From contig NC_018390.1 in assembly GCF_000208865.1 (NCBI RefSeq), positions 62,001-126,000 on the forward strand: a DNA stretch of 64,000 bases, read 5' to 3'. This document shows positions 14,201 to 25,445 of this stretch, piece after piece (the stretch's first letter is position 1; every line of letters begins with the position of its first letter). Below the pieces are notes generated by a model that saw only the letters and a list, made by a program, of their open reading frames with translations, did not search any database and was not told the origin of the DNA. The stretch comes from Neospora caninum Liverpool. Lineage: Eukaryota > Apicomplexa > Conoidasida > Eucoccidiorida > Sarcocystidae. Position numbers and translations under genes: made by a program.

Positions 14201-14723
14201 TCTCGGAAGTTTGACCGTTTGGCCACACAGCCACCGTGGCGGGACCGGGGCGGGTCGTGATTCTTTCTTCTTCGAAGCGAGAAGCCTCGCCGCCCCTTGT
14301 CAGGCCCCTCTGTGGCCTAATTCCTCGTCTCTTGTCCTGCCCACCGATCCGTCTCCTTCCCTGGAGATTTTCCTGTCTTCCTCGTCTTCCCTTCGTTCTA
14401 ATACAGCCTCTGCAGTTCTTGTGCCGTCAGGGGTTTCTCTGCTGCGTTCTGGGTTGCACAGTTTCCCCCCCCCCCCCCCAAAAAAAAATAAATAACCACC
14501 TTCCNNNNNNNNNNNNNNNNNNNNNNNNNNNNNNNNNNNNNNNNNNNNNNNNNNNNNNNNNNNNNNNNNNNNNNNNNNNNNNNNNNNNNNNNNNNNNNNN
14601 NNNNTTCTCTTCGTCTTCATAACCCGTCAAGGCTCCGCCCTCGCTTCTATCGACCGCGTTTGATCCGCTCCTAACAGGGGAAAAAACCTTTGTTTTCCTC
14701 CCCGTTCCGCTCCACTCTTCGGA
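11286..14723. other. Intergenic region with pyrimidine-rich tract and assembly gap
   Basis: This is the 3' flank of the hydrolase and the upstream region of the TMEM41 gene. It holds a strongly pyrimidine-rich stretch around 13430-13800 and, just before the gap, a run of 15 C (14465-14479) followed by 9 A. No supported gene was seen. Short plus-strand ORFs around 13.8-14.5 kb look like composition effects. Confidence 0.5.
14505..14604. other. Assembly gap (100 N)
   Basis: Exactly 100 N bases, a size commonly used for gaps of unknown length. It lies right after a C15-A9 homopolymer run and 119 bases before the TMEM41 ATG, so part of that gene's 5' UTR or promoter may be missing. Confidence 0.99.
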
Positions 14724-17700
14724 ATGGCGAGTTCGGCAGGTCTTCGGAATGCCCAGAAGAAGTCAGCGGCCGCTTCCGACTCGTTTGCGTTGCCAGAAAA
14801 TGGCGGTTCCGCTTCTCCCTCGTCTTCGCGACCGTCCTCGCCTCGTGCGTTGAGGGGGAGAAGTCAGGCCGAATCCGAGGGTTTGCGTGGGGAAGGAAAC
14901 CGAAGAAGAAAAGACCGGTCCACGACGCGATCACGAGCGCGCTCAACTTCCGGAGCTTTGCCTGACAGCGAGATGCCGCGAGCCGAAGAGAGCGCGCCGA
15001 AGACCGCTCGGCGGCGCGACTTGGTCGTGAAATTCCTCATTATGGCGGCTCTCTTCGCGGTCTCTGCTTCAGCCGTCGTCACATTCTACTTTCAGTTGCC
15101 AGGTCCGCGGAGACTGCTGTCGAGCATCTCGCTCAGAGACAAAGTGGATAACCGCATATAAAGGTCTCCTGCGACTCCTGATGGCTGTGTTTGCGTGTTT
15201 CGTCTCTTGGCTTGCTGATGCGCGCCAGCCGGGCTGTTTAGTCAGCCGGTATCTACACAGTGGTGAGAGACTCGTGTCTTTTGTGTTTGCATGCGTGCGT
15301 TGAACTCTACCCCGCAGGCTTGTCTGCGAGCTCGCGGGAAGAACTTCTTCGCTTTCTGCCCTCCTCGCTGAGTGAGGGAAGCAAGCTGCGGCGCATCGAG
15401 AACGTTCGCGGCATTTTTCACGTCTTCGCCCAGTACAAAGAGGAGCACCCCGCGGCCACTCTGCTCTTCCTGTCCTCGTGCTACCTCCTGTACCAGGCCT
15501 TCCCACTCTTCATGATCACCTTCACCGGTACCCTCGCACAAAATCCATTCACACATGTCACTCTGTATTACGAGCATCTGGACTGTCCGCACGCCCACGT
15601 GCGTCCACGTTTTTACGTGCAGACGCACATGCGTTCATTTTGTATCTCGAGAGACATGTCGATGGTCGCCACCCACCGTGTCTCAGTGTTGTCTGGCTCT
15701 TCTGGGCCCTTCCGCCGCGGGATACTCTGATATCGCAGCGTCATCCCGACTTTCCCTTGGCGCGCCTGGCGTTCGGAGTCGCCTTCGCACACGGATCGGA
15801 TACTTTCGCACTGAGCGCTTGTTCGATAAGTGTATCAATGCATCACACTCGCATTTGTTCCAGAACTGTTTTCTTCGCGTACGCCTCTTTCCATCTGTCG
15901 AAGGCCGCGTCTACCTCGAGTGCCTTCTGACGCCGTCGTCTTGCGTCTGAGGCTGTCGATCTGTTGCCGTGTTGGACGTCTCGGGGCGGCAGTGACGGCT
16001 CGAGTGCGTTGGGATTTCTCCGCTCAGGAACTTCCACGCTGGTGACGATCCTCCTCGGCGCGATGTTTTCCCCCCTGGTGGCTTTCTGCACGGCGAACGT
16101 GTTGGCTGCCATCGGCCCCTCTGTGGCGTTCTTCATGTTCCGTTGGGTCGGAAAACCCATCGTGGTGAGCAGGAATTGCAGTGCCGTGAAATCGGTCCAA
16201 GTCGGCGTGTGAACCTTTGGCCGTCTTAACCAAAGTCAAGACAGAGGCTCCGCGCTGTTCGCAGCCGTGGTCCTCGGTTGGCAACGCCACAGGGTCCAGG
16301 GAAAGACGTCGCCCCCCTCGACTGCGCGTCGTCGGGAGACGTAACCCAGCGTAAACATCGAGACGAGCTGAAGAACATATTTGCGGGAAACACGGCGTTC
16401 AGCAACACACACACACTGGAACGAAGCCTCACGTGGTGAACCGACGCGCACCTGCGTTCGCGTTCTGCCACACCGTCTCACTTCTGGGGCACCAGCGACA
16501 AGTAACGTGCGCGGTGGCTTTGGAGAAGTCTTCCGGCATGGTTCCGCGTGTGCACGGCGAATGAAGTTGCTTGTGACCAAATTCGTCTGAGTCGCGGCCA
16601 GTCCGTGGAGACTTGACCGGATTTCGGGCGGTGCCGCGGTTTCGTGCAGCGCCGGTGTGCTCGAGATCAGAGTCGGCCTGCTGTGCCTTTCTCTCTGTGC
16701 GCAGCTTTTCCTCGTTCCCGAGAAGCTCAGGAAACTACAGAAAGTTTTGCATCCCTCTGCACACGCGCGGAGCCCCTCAGCGGGTTTGCGAGACGGGACG
16801 ACCGGACAACACCGCACTGGACCAGGACAACGCCGGCGTTTCGACGTGGATCTCTTCCTGACGGTGCTCTTCTTGCGCGTTTCTCCGGTCTTCCCAAATC
16901 TCTTTATCAACGCAGCAGGTACTCAGTGAAAAAACCCGTTGCGAGAAGAGCAGCAAGAAAGAGCGGAGTTCCTTTCAAAAGAGCTTTCCGTCGCGTTGTG
17001 GACCGGTCGCATTCCGGTTTCTGTTCTCGTCTCCTCGCGGGGCTTTCGTCTCTGCTGGTCCTCGATTCTTGGGACGTCTGCAGCGGAGCAGGACAGCACC
17101 TGTGTTCTTCATTTGCGGAAGAGTCTCAGTCACGCTGTCCTCACAGACAAGACCTTTTACAGCCCATTCAAAGACTATCACCGACCCTTGGTTCGTACGC
17201 AGGGTGGGCTCCGCGTGTACAGACGCAGAGGAGCTGCCTTTTGCCCAGTTGATCCACCTGCACGTTCGCCGCCCTGAATCGGGAAACGAGCGAGTTCCGA
17301 CGCTGTTCGGGGAGAGGGCGGCGACACTCGCTGGTCTGGGAGAAAGAAACGAGACTGAGTATCCGTTTCATGAGTCAGAGCACTTGTCATGTACCGCTGT
17401 TTTGTAGCGTGCAGAGAAACAGAAGTTAAATGCTGCCTGTGGGTCTACAAGGGACTCCGGTTTCCCATTTGTTGACCATGTGCATTCTTTCATGGTCGAC
17501 GCCGGCTGTGATCGTCTCAGTTTTCGAGATCTTCGCTGGCGCCCAGGAGATGGCCACAGTCAGCCGCCGCTGAGTTTGCCAAAGGAAGACTGTGAAAGGA
17601 GGCCAATGTGTCTTTCAATAACTAGCTGACTGCTTGTAAGATAATTAGATCAATGCATCATTCGTACATGCGGGCTATGTACCCAGGGAGAGCGTGAGGA

Positions 17701-19093
17701 AGGACACTTGTCAAGATAAGGTATCACGGCACTTGGGTAGCGGTTAGAATCGTGTGGAGTCCCGTATGCGGCTTTTTGTCTGCCTTTTCAGCACCGCTGC
17801 TCGAGGTTCCGTTTGACGTCTTTTTCACGGCTACCCTCTTCGGTCTGATGCCGAATACGATTCTCTTTGGTACGCCTTCAAAACGAAAAGGCCTTTGAAA
17901 AGCGCTTCTCGGCGGGTTGCTGTGACTCCCGCCGTTTCTGTGACGGGCACGTTCTGTTACACGCGCGGCACCTGATTCAGTCGGACAAAGAGCCAGGGGA
18001 GGGAGAGCAGTGGGGCTGCAATCACAGTGCCTAATGGCAGAGTAGGCGCTCGTATATCCTTGAAAAAGGCAAGTGTCCGTCCGCGAGAATGGGGGGATCA
18101 GACTGTCTATTCATCTGTACATGTATATGCGTGCATCTTGAGACGGAAAGGAGACATACTGAAAGACAGCTTTGCATAGCGCTACCACTACCGGTGCATT
18201 CATAGACATGGATATATACAGACAAAAACTGAGGTATCTGCATGAATGCCTGCGTATATCAGTAAATGGTGCAGTGGGCACTTGCGCATTCATTGCCACC
18301 GCCGTTGTGTTTTTCTGTGTTTGCAGTATCGATGGGGAGCGCTTTGACTTCACTCGACTCTCTGAACAGCAGTAAGGAGTTCCTTGGTTTCTAAGGCGTA
18401 AACACTTTCCGCGAATTCAACGAGTTGAAAAACCCCGATTGTTTTGGCACACCAGTCTGTCTGCAAGAGGCTGGTTCTGACGCAACTGCGTCGTTCGTGA
18501 GGGAGGATAGCCAGTGCACTCTACCCAACATAGGCTCCGACCTTGTTGACGCTAACAGCTGGATGTCTTTTCGACGAGGGATATCGACTATTTGAAACGG
18601 AATCTGGGGTGAAAGGTTCCTCGACGAATGCCTTTCTTCGTAATCCGCCAAAAATTTCAGTAGCACGGGAAGTGCAGACACAAATATTCAGCCTTTACAG
18701 TGCAAGGCGAGGATTTAGATTATATCGACGTATTACGGGAGTGGAGTGGTTGTGCAGTCAACGCCTCCTTTTTTGTCTGTCCGTGTTCTGTGAACTGGAT
18801 GTGCACTGTAGTACTCGATCTCGCTCTCTACGAATAAGAGAACTGCGTTCCGTAGCACATGGGTTTGAGGTAACAATGTGTCTGTCAATGCAGGCTGGCG
18901 GCTGTGGCTCCTGTTGTGTGCAATGGCCGGAGCTGTGATATTGCTGAAGGTGCTGAGAACCCGTTTGAGACCGAAAAACGATGAAGCGATACACGCAGAG
19001 CTAAGCAGTCCAAGTGAAGAAGCCACAGAAGTTCTTCGAAAGGTTGAAAAGCGTGCCACGGCCACCAAAACGCGACAATCCCGCCAAACGTAG
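14724..19093 (+). CDS. TMEM41/VTT (DedA-like) domain multi-pass membrane protein, about 420 aa
   Basis: Exons: 14724-15102, 15318-15527, 16028-16164, 16705-16918, 17792-17869, 18327-18371 and 18894-19093 (TAG), 1263 nt in frame. The N-terminus is Ser/Arg-rich, then a first TM (KFLIMAALFAVSASAVV). The VTT core follows in order: FPLFMITFTGTSTLVTILLG, NVLAAIGPSVAFFMFRWVGK, LFLRVSPVFPNLFINAAG, APLLEVPFDVFFTATLFGLM, then a last TM (LWLLLCAMAGAVILL) and a basic cytosolic tail. The family contains TMEM41B and VMP1, ER lipid scramblases used in lipid mobilisation and autophagosome/lipoprotein formation. The FLRVSP..PN.FIN motif is highly diagnostic. Compared with animal TMEM41 the loop before the FLRVSP motif carries an Arg/Gly-rich insertion. 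The first intron uses a weak donor (GTCCGC); it was chosen because it alone restores frame and alignment. Confidence 0.88.
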
Positions 19094-21302
19094 CGGCAGA
19101 GTCACAAGGAAGCTCCTCATGTTGGGATCAGACTCCATGACATAAGCAACTCGTATGTGCATGCGGGAGGGGAGCAAGACAGAGGAACGCTGCAGATGGA
19201 AACCAATCTGGTTCCTGTGTAAGACTTCATCTACGGTATATCGCTCCTGTCTGTCTACGAGAACCAGCTATCTTGTGAATATGAGCGCAGTCTTGTGCGT
19301 TCCAGGCATCTAGCTCGTCTGGTCTGTACAGGATTTTTTTCTCTTGCTAGTGTAGCTACCTATGCGTTATCTTTTGGCTGTAATTCACTAATAACCACCA
19401 GCTGAGTACAGGAGGCTCTTTCCAAAGTGAAGCCGTTCCTCCAACACTGGGCATGACGCTAGAAAAAAAATTAGGATTCGCCGAGGAATGCAAACTCCGA
19501 GAAGCTGCTTTTTTGAACGGATGCAAGGTCTGGTGAAGTGTTGGACAGAGTGGCGGGCGACAGTCCGTAACATGGCAAGCGGAGGAGGTTTACCTCTTCG
19601 GTGCCGCGTTGCTGTGGCAGAGTGGAAGGCCGATGGCTCACTGCATGTTGTTTTTGTTTCTTTTTCCGCATTGGGCGCCAACTGCTGTCTTAATATCTTG
19701 TCGCCTCGCCGTTACGGGAAGCAACCGCCTATATACTTCGACACCGCCAGGTTCGGCGGTGCTGATGCGAGACTAGCCAGGTGGCCATCCTCCGTGTGCA
19801 CAGAGACTGACGACGCCACCCGATGGCAAAAGGCGTTTCTCGATGTGCGGCTAGTACATCCTAGTTGAGGATCCTCCGTGAACTCCCTTTCGCACCAAGT
19901 TCTAGACCGATGCCAGCTTCGAGTGCCCCAGCAACCTCGCCGGCGGAAAGTCCGCCACACAGCAAGGCATGATAGACACTGGCATGTCCACTCATTTATG
20001 ATCGAAAAAAACTCATCCTCGTCTAACTGAAGCTGCCATGCTACTCGAACATAGCTACTGGATTGGTCAGTCTTCTTTCAGTTTGCCGAGCAGTGTGCTG
20101 AGGACCTGAACTCTGGGTTAGCCAAGTTGCGGGAGAAGCCGTGTTGGAAGCAGCGAAACGCGACCTTCAGAACCCACGACGATCTCGTGGAGACAAAGGG
20201 GGATCACCTTTGAAGCATCCAGTAATGGACAGGGATTGGGTAGAGGTGGAAGGCCCCGCGCACAGCTATTGCTCAGGAGTAACTCAATGGCCACGCGAAA
20301 CGCAGTTAGGTCCGTGCCGCACGTGGAAAATGTAAGCTTCTGTGACGCGAGGAGCCTTCCTGGTCTCTAAAGACACAGTGCTCCCCGGATGGGGGAAGGG
20401 CGATAAAAAGCGAGTGTACAAAGCATTTGTAAATTGCAATTGGCGACGCTGTAAACTAGTACCAAGAACTGCGTTCGGCGGCAAGACACGTCTGCCGCAG
20501 AGTACGACCGCCAGGTAACCACAATACGGGTTCGTGTCTCTAAAACGGGCATTATGCTGCCTTAGCCGTGGATTCTTGACTGCGAGAAATTCGATGGAGC
20601 AAGGCTGCGGCGAAAGAGAGCACTGAGAAATTAGACCGCACGGCATTGTCTGTGGCGCGTCAAAGACACTACTGGACGAAGCGGCGGGTGAGACGCATTT
20701 CATGTCTACTCCGAGCAAAGGATCTGTCGCGCATGCACTCCCGCGTCACTGGACCACGGGCACCAGTGTGCAAAGTGCGTCCTGTTGGGGAAACATCTCT
20801 GTTGCTGAAGACACAGGACACTCTCAACCCATTTTGCTCTTGTGGCGAATACATCGTTACGCGGTTTGGGTTTCCTTGAAACAATGGAGACGTAGTGCCG
20901 CGTCTTCTTCCTTTTCGTGAGGATTCTTGTCTCGCGTCGTGGACGGGGCTGCCGTGACCCCGCGCTTTCGCCGCTCGTCGAGACGGAAAACAATGGATTT
21001 TTCTCGTTTCTTTTCGCGCGTTTCCACACAATTTCCTTCCAGGGCGTGAAAAAACACCAGTAACGTAAAGGCCGCTTCGCCGACTGTACCGACAGTGAGG
21101 ATTTAAACATTGTCCCGTGTCCAAGGACCGGAAGACTCGTCAAGATTCTTGTTCCTGGTTCCGGCTAAGGGATTTGCGGGAGTGTTTACAGTCGTGAGGA
21201 GAGGAGCGACAGTGGAATCTCTGTTTTGAAGCCAGCCGTTCCCGGACGGTGGTAGTTTGGGGAGTTGCCATACCTCTCTCCATATCCCACCCGGTTTCCA
21301 CG
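19094..21302. other. Intergenic region between two co-oriented genes
   Basis: It should contain the 3' UTR of the TMEM41 gene and the promoter/5' UTR of the SNARE gene. The largest ORF (19488-19868, plus) has no recognisable motif. Nothing else stands out. Confidence 0.5.
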
Positions 21303-24109
21303 ATGATCGATCGTCTCCAGGATCTTCACCGCGTTGCGGCCGCAGAGACCAACGTGGCCGAGCGGCCGGAATCAAGCCCACAGAACTTCCTTCCAGGCGA
21401 AACCAGCATCAGGCTGCACCATCCCGTTTCCTGCGAGAACAGTTCGGCACTCTCTGGGTTTCCAGGCAACGCCGCAGCGGCGGCGGCGCTTCGCTATTCC
21501 CAGGCACTCTGTGTCCGGCCGCCCGCGTCTCCCATGGGGTCTTCAAAGAAAACGCCATCTGTCTCTACGGCACCGTCGGAAGCCCCGGCAAAGTCGCCTC
21601 CGATCGCGCCGTCCCCCTTTCCACCTCTGTCCTCGTTTTTCCCGTCTTCCGTCCCGTCTACTGAAGTGCACGCCGCGCCGCAGGACCAGACGACAGACCG
21701 GGAAAGACACGTCGCAGGCGACGCGTGCCCCTTTCCGGTTAACTCGCCAGAGATGTCTTGCTCGTCGGAGACATCAGCGGATTCCCTCTCTGATGCTTCT
21801 GAGTCGGGGCCTGCCTTCGGGCGGAAGCGACTTAAGGACGGGCCACAGCGCGCGCCTTGCCTGGTGGGTTCCGAGGACTCCGGCCTCTCCCCTGACGGAG
21901 GCTCTTCTCTTTTCCCTTTCCTACGGAAAGCGAAAGCCCTAAAGATTGCGATCAATGAGGTCCTTCTCCAGCAACAACAAACAGGATATCTTCTGCTTCT
22001 GCACCCTCCAGGGGCGGCCGCTCCGCTCCAACCCTATTGCTGCTCTGGATGTACACCGAACGGCGGCACTGGTGGAAGCGGCCATGCAACTCGCGACGTA
22101 GGACTCTGCTACAACTGCGAACTCGCGAACAAGGTGCATGCGGCTCAGCAGCTGCTGCAGCGGGCACACAACGCGCTGGGACAGCTCCAACGGCAGTATG
22201 AGGAAGATGAACAGCGACACACGCGTTTCCAGGAGGCGCAACAGAACCAGGCCGGATCCTTCTTGAAACACGTGCACATGCAAAAGACTTCCGCAGCGTG
22301 TGCGGCAGAGCTCCGCATCCGGAGAAGTGTTATTCAGCAGCAACAGCAACAACTTCAAGTGGCTCTGGAACAGCAGCAGCAGCTCGAGCAAGATCTCCGC
22401 GTGCGGTGGGAAGGCGAAGTGTCTGCTGAGATGCGAATTTGTAAGAAATCCAGTACACGTTGAGCCGGGGGACTGTGTTTATCACTGGAGGCCGTGTGCC
22501 GCGTGTCGTACACTGTCCTTAAAGCTTTCGACGTTTTGGTGCTCGCAACGGCGGAGGCTGCACTGGCGTTGGATCCTGAATCATGTGCGACTGTTGTGCA
22601 CCCCAGCTGGTGATAATTTGGAAGTGTTGACGCCTTCTGTGTGCGTGTTGTGACTGCGACTCGCCTACAGTGTATCCGGAAGCGTCTGCCGCGGAGCTGC
22701 AACAGGCAGTCCAGCGGATCGGCGAGAACACCTTCGAGGGGGACCAGACAACCTTAGCAGTTGCTGCAACAGCTGCAGCGGCTGCGGTAAGCAACATAAA
22801 GAGTTGTTTGGGACATTGCGTAACGCTGTTGGCGTCTGGACATGAATGTTTTTTTCCTGTACCGCATACACGTGAAGTCGTGTGCTCGGACGCGAATAGA
22901 GTTCCGCGCGTGAAGCTGGGTGCTGAAAGAAACAGGTTTCATCTGGAACGGAAACTAGCGAGAACTGTCAACTGCACCCTGGTGGTGTTCTTTCCCGTAC
23001 TCTGGTTGGGGCGGTTTTTGCGGAGGGGGTGATATCGCCAGGTGTACGTAAGGAAGTCCCCGGATTTCCCTACGTTGGTGTTGGAGTTTGGCTTGGCTGC
23101 GGGTACACTGCGAACGTACGTGTAAGGGTGTACCCCAGTGCGGCAGACGCGTGCCGTGGTTTCTTTCTTTGTCGATGCAACAGGGTTCCACCGAAGCCGC
23201 GGACGTTCTGGCAGCGAAGTGCCGCCAGCTGCAAAAACTTGGGGCAAGTGAGTGACAAAGTGCTTCACTGCTGTGTGAGCGTTTGGCAAGTACACGCATT
23301 TGCCCGAGCCGTATGCTGACACAGCAGCGTTCATTCGGAAGCGCAGGGGAGACATCGCTGCTCAAAGAGGTGCACTTGCATACCAGCGGCGCAACGCGTG
23401 AGAAAAAAAAGCTTTTGCGTTTCACGCAAGCTTGCTGCGAGGACTCGCGCCTGTTATGGGTATGGCAGATGGTGTCTGTGCTCTGGGACGCGTTTGGCTG
23501 TTGAACGCTTCAGGTCTTATTGAAGTGCAGCGGATGGTAGAAGAAATGCAACGCCAACAGGAGTCGAGACAGCAGCAGTTGTGTTCAATAGCTGAAGCTG
23601 CAGCGTGTAGCAAGCAAAATACGGCGGCTGCAGTCCACGATATGCTTCTGGCGAGGAAGTACCAGAGACGGGCTTACCGGGTAAGCCAGCAGTGGCCTTG
23701 GGGAAAGGTGACGGTACGCCCTAAACCCGTATCGTCGATGGTTTATGTAGGAACACGAGCCAAAGCAAAGCTCGGTTGTTACGTCACGTAAACCGGAGTT
23801 GCAACCGCATGCCTGCCTTTCGGATACTCACAAAGTTGTCTGCTGCAGCCAAAACGCGGTCATCACTGTATAACGCCGTCTTTTCTCTTGTGACTTTGCC
23901 GTGGACACCCGCACAGCTTGTGTTTCTTGCTGTTGGACCTGTGCCTCTTCACTGTTCTGTCATTTCCGTGTTCTCTGCAGCACTCCCTGCTGATGCTCGG
24001 TGCCCTTGTAGCTCTCTTTCTTTTCTTCTTTCTCCCCACGTCGCCGCTGCTACCTATGCTGTTCTGGCTCCACGGCGAGTCCCCACCACCGTCCCCTCCG
24101 ATACCCTAG
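21303..24109 (+). CDS. Tail-anchored SNARE, syntaxin-18-like but with Arg at the predicted zero layer, about 537 aa
   Basis: Exons: 21303-22440, 22671-22786, 23184-23247, 23514-23680 and 23981-24109 (TAG), 1614 nt in frame. Residues 1-210 are Ser/Pro-rich and low complexity. Residues 210-380 contain a Cys-rich patch (YCCSGC, CYNC) and Gln-rich coiled coil. A SNARE helix covers about 434-486. Hydrophobic layers fall in strict 3-4 spacing at L434, L437, L441, V448 (with an adjacent V444), M451, L462, I465, A469, S472, T476, A479, M483 and A486; Arg458 sits at the zero layer. A basic RKYQRRAYR linker precedes the TM (HSLLMLGALVALFLFFF) and a short tail follows. The stretch from IEVQRM to VHDM resembles syntaxin 18/Ufe1 (ER Qa-SNARE), but the Arg makes it an R-SNARE by the layer rule. 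Probable role: vesicle fusion at an ER/Golgi membrane. Confidence 0.75.
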
Positions 24110-25229
24110 TTTGGAGCCCCGAGCCATCCACGCACAAAGAATTGGGGTACCGAGCTCGCTCAGAGCTACACGGCGAGGTGCGAGTCACACGCGTGCAAGG
24201 GGACAGCTTGTCGCGTTGATTCGCCGGCGTGAGAAAGGCGCTAGCAACTCAGATAACAGCTAATGGTGCGTCAGCCGCGTCCTTGTTTCGGCGCCATGTT
24301 TGTAAACCAGTCGGAGTTAAGGGGAGTTCACCCTTGATTCCGGGCTGTGCGGTTGCAGGAGGTTCAATAGGAGGAAACGACAGGCGGTGACCAGCTCCGG
24401 TGGGCAGTTACGTGTTCCGTGATTTTCTACTGAACTGGATTCTCCCAAGCCAGTAATTAAACGGCACAGTATGTCTACATGCAGCTCAGGGTAGCACGCA
24501 TGAATGGCGACTTTCGTATGTGGTTAGAAAGAGTGATGTGCATCGTGATTTTTGAAATTTCGCTACACCCTCTGTTGAGTCGGCGCCGGCAAGGGATACC
24601 GGTGCAGGAGTCTTCGACCTTGTGTTACGTGGTTTATTCTTTCGCATGGCAGGGTTCTGACTGTTTACCCTACCAAGAGAATGGCACCACTCGTCAGCTT
24701 CGGTAGCTTGCTAAAAAATTCTTTTCCAAGCTATGTCTTACGCTCACATGTGGAACCGGTCCGTTCAACTGTCGCTTGCGTGAGGCGTGGTACATACCCA
24801 CCTGGAAAACCAGGGCGCACCAGCTAGCGCGGTGTGCACGAAGGCTAATCCGCAGGTTGTCACGGTACCTGATCTGTTTGAGCGCGGACCCCTTAATCTT
24901 CGTACCGGCGTGAGAGTTGCAAAGACACGGTACTGTATGACATGGCACGCGCCGCGTCCACGGTGGCAGAAACGAACTACTAGCTTGTCGCCTAAACTGC
25001 CATTTGCAGCTGATCAGTTGTAGTCACTCCCAGAAAAGCTAAAACCTATTTGCAGCACTCCTGCAAAAAAGAGTGACGAAAAGATTTGCTCAACGGTTCG
25101 TTTTCCGCCGGGCGCCATGATTGTCTTACAGCCTCTATTTCTCTCTCTGGCCGTCCACGTCAGTCTCCAGTAGACCGCTTGCTCGGCGTGGCGTTGCAGG
25201 TTTGTGAGTCTCTATTTGTGCTAGCGTTT
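24110..25229. other. Convergent intergenic region
   Basis: This separates the 3' ends of the SNARE gene (plus) and the microexon gene (minus). Only small overlapping ORFs are seen and none is supported. Confidence 0.5.
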
Positions 25230-25445
25230 TTACGCTGTGACACGCACTGCGAATAGGAGGTGGAAGCTGAGCCACCGGTGGTTCACTCGTCCAGAGTATT
25301 TTAAGCTGCCATCTCTCGTTACTTCCGGAATCTCCGCAGAGCGCGAGCACCGCAAGATGAGGGACTGCACGACAGCCGCGTTCAACACGGGGTCCAGGCA
25401 TCTGGCTGTCAAATTGACCTGACTGGCCTGCAGATTTTCGGGTTT
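25230..25445 (-). CDS. Probable terminal exon of the microexon gene
   Basis: After the acceptor GGCTGCAACACAG, phase 0 gives 71 codons starting KPENLQASQVNLTARCLDP and ending LLFAVRVTA then TAA at 25230-25232. It contains an amphipathic stretch (LNAAVVQSLILRCSRSAEI). An alternative frame of the same DNA stays open to 25135, but it looks less protein-like and would need a phase change. No polyadenylation signal could be assigned. Confidence 0.45.
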   Translation of the reverse strand, partial: KPENLQASQVNLTARCLDPVLNAAVVQSLILRCSRSAEIPEVTRDGSLKYSGRVNHRWLSFHLLFAVRVTA

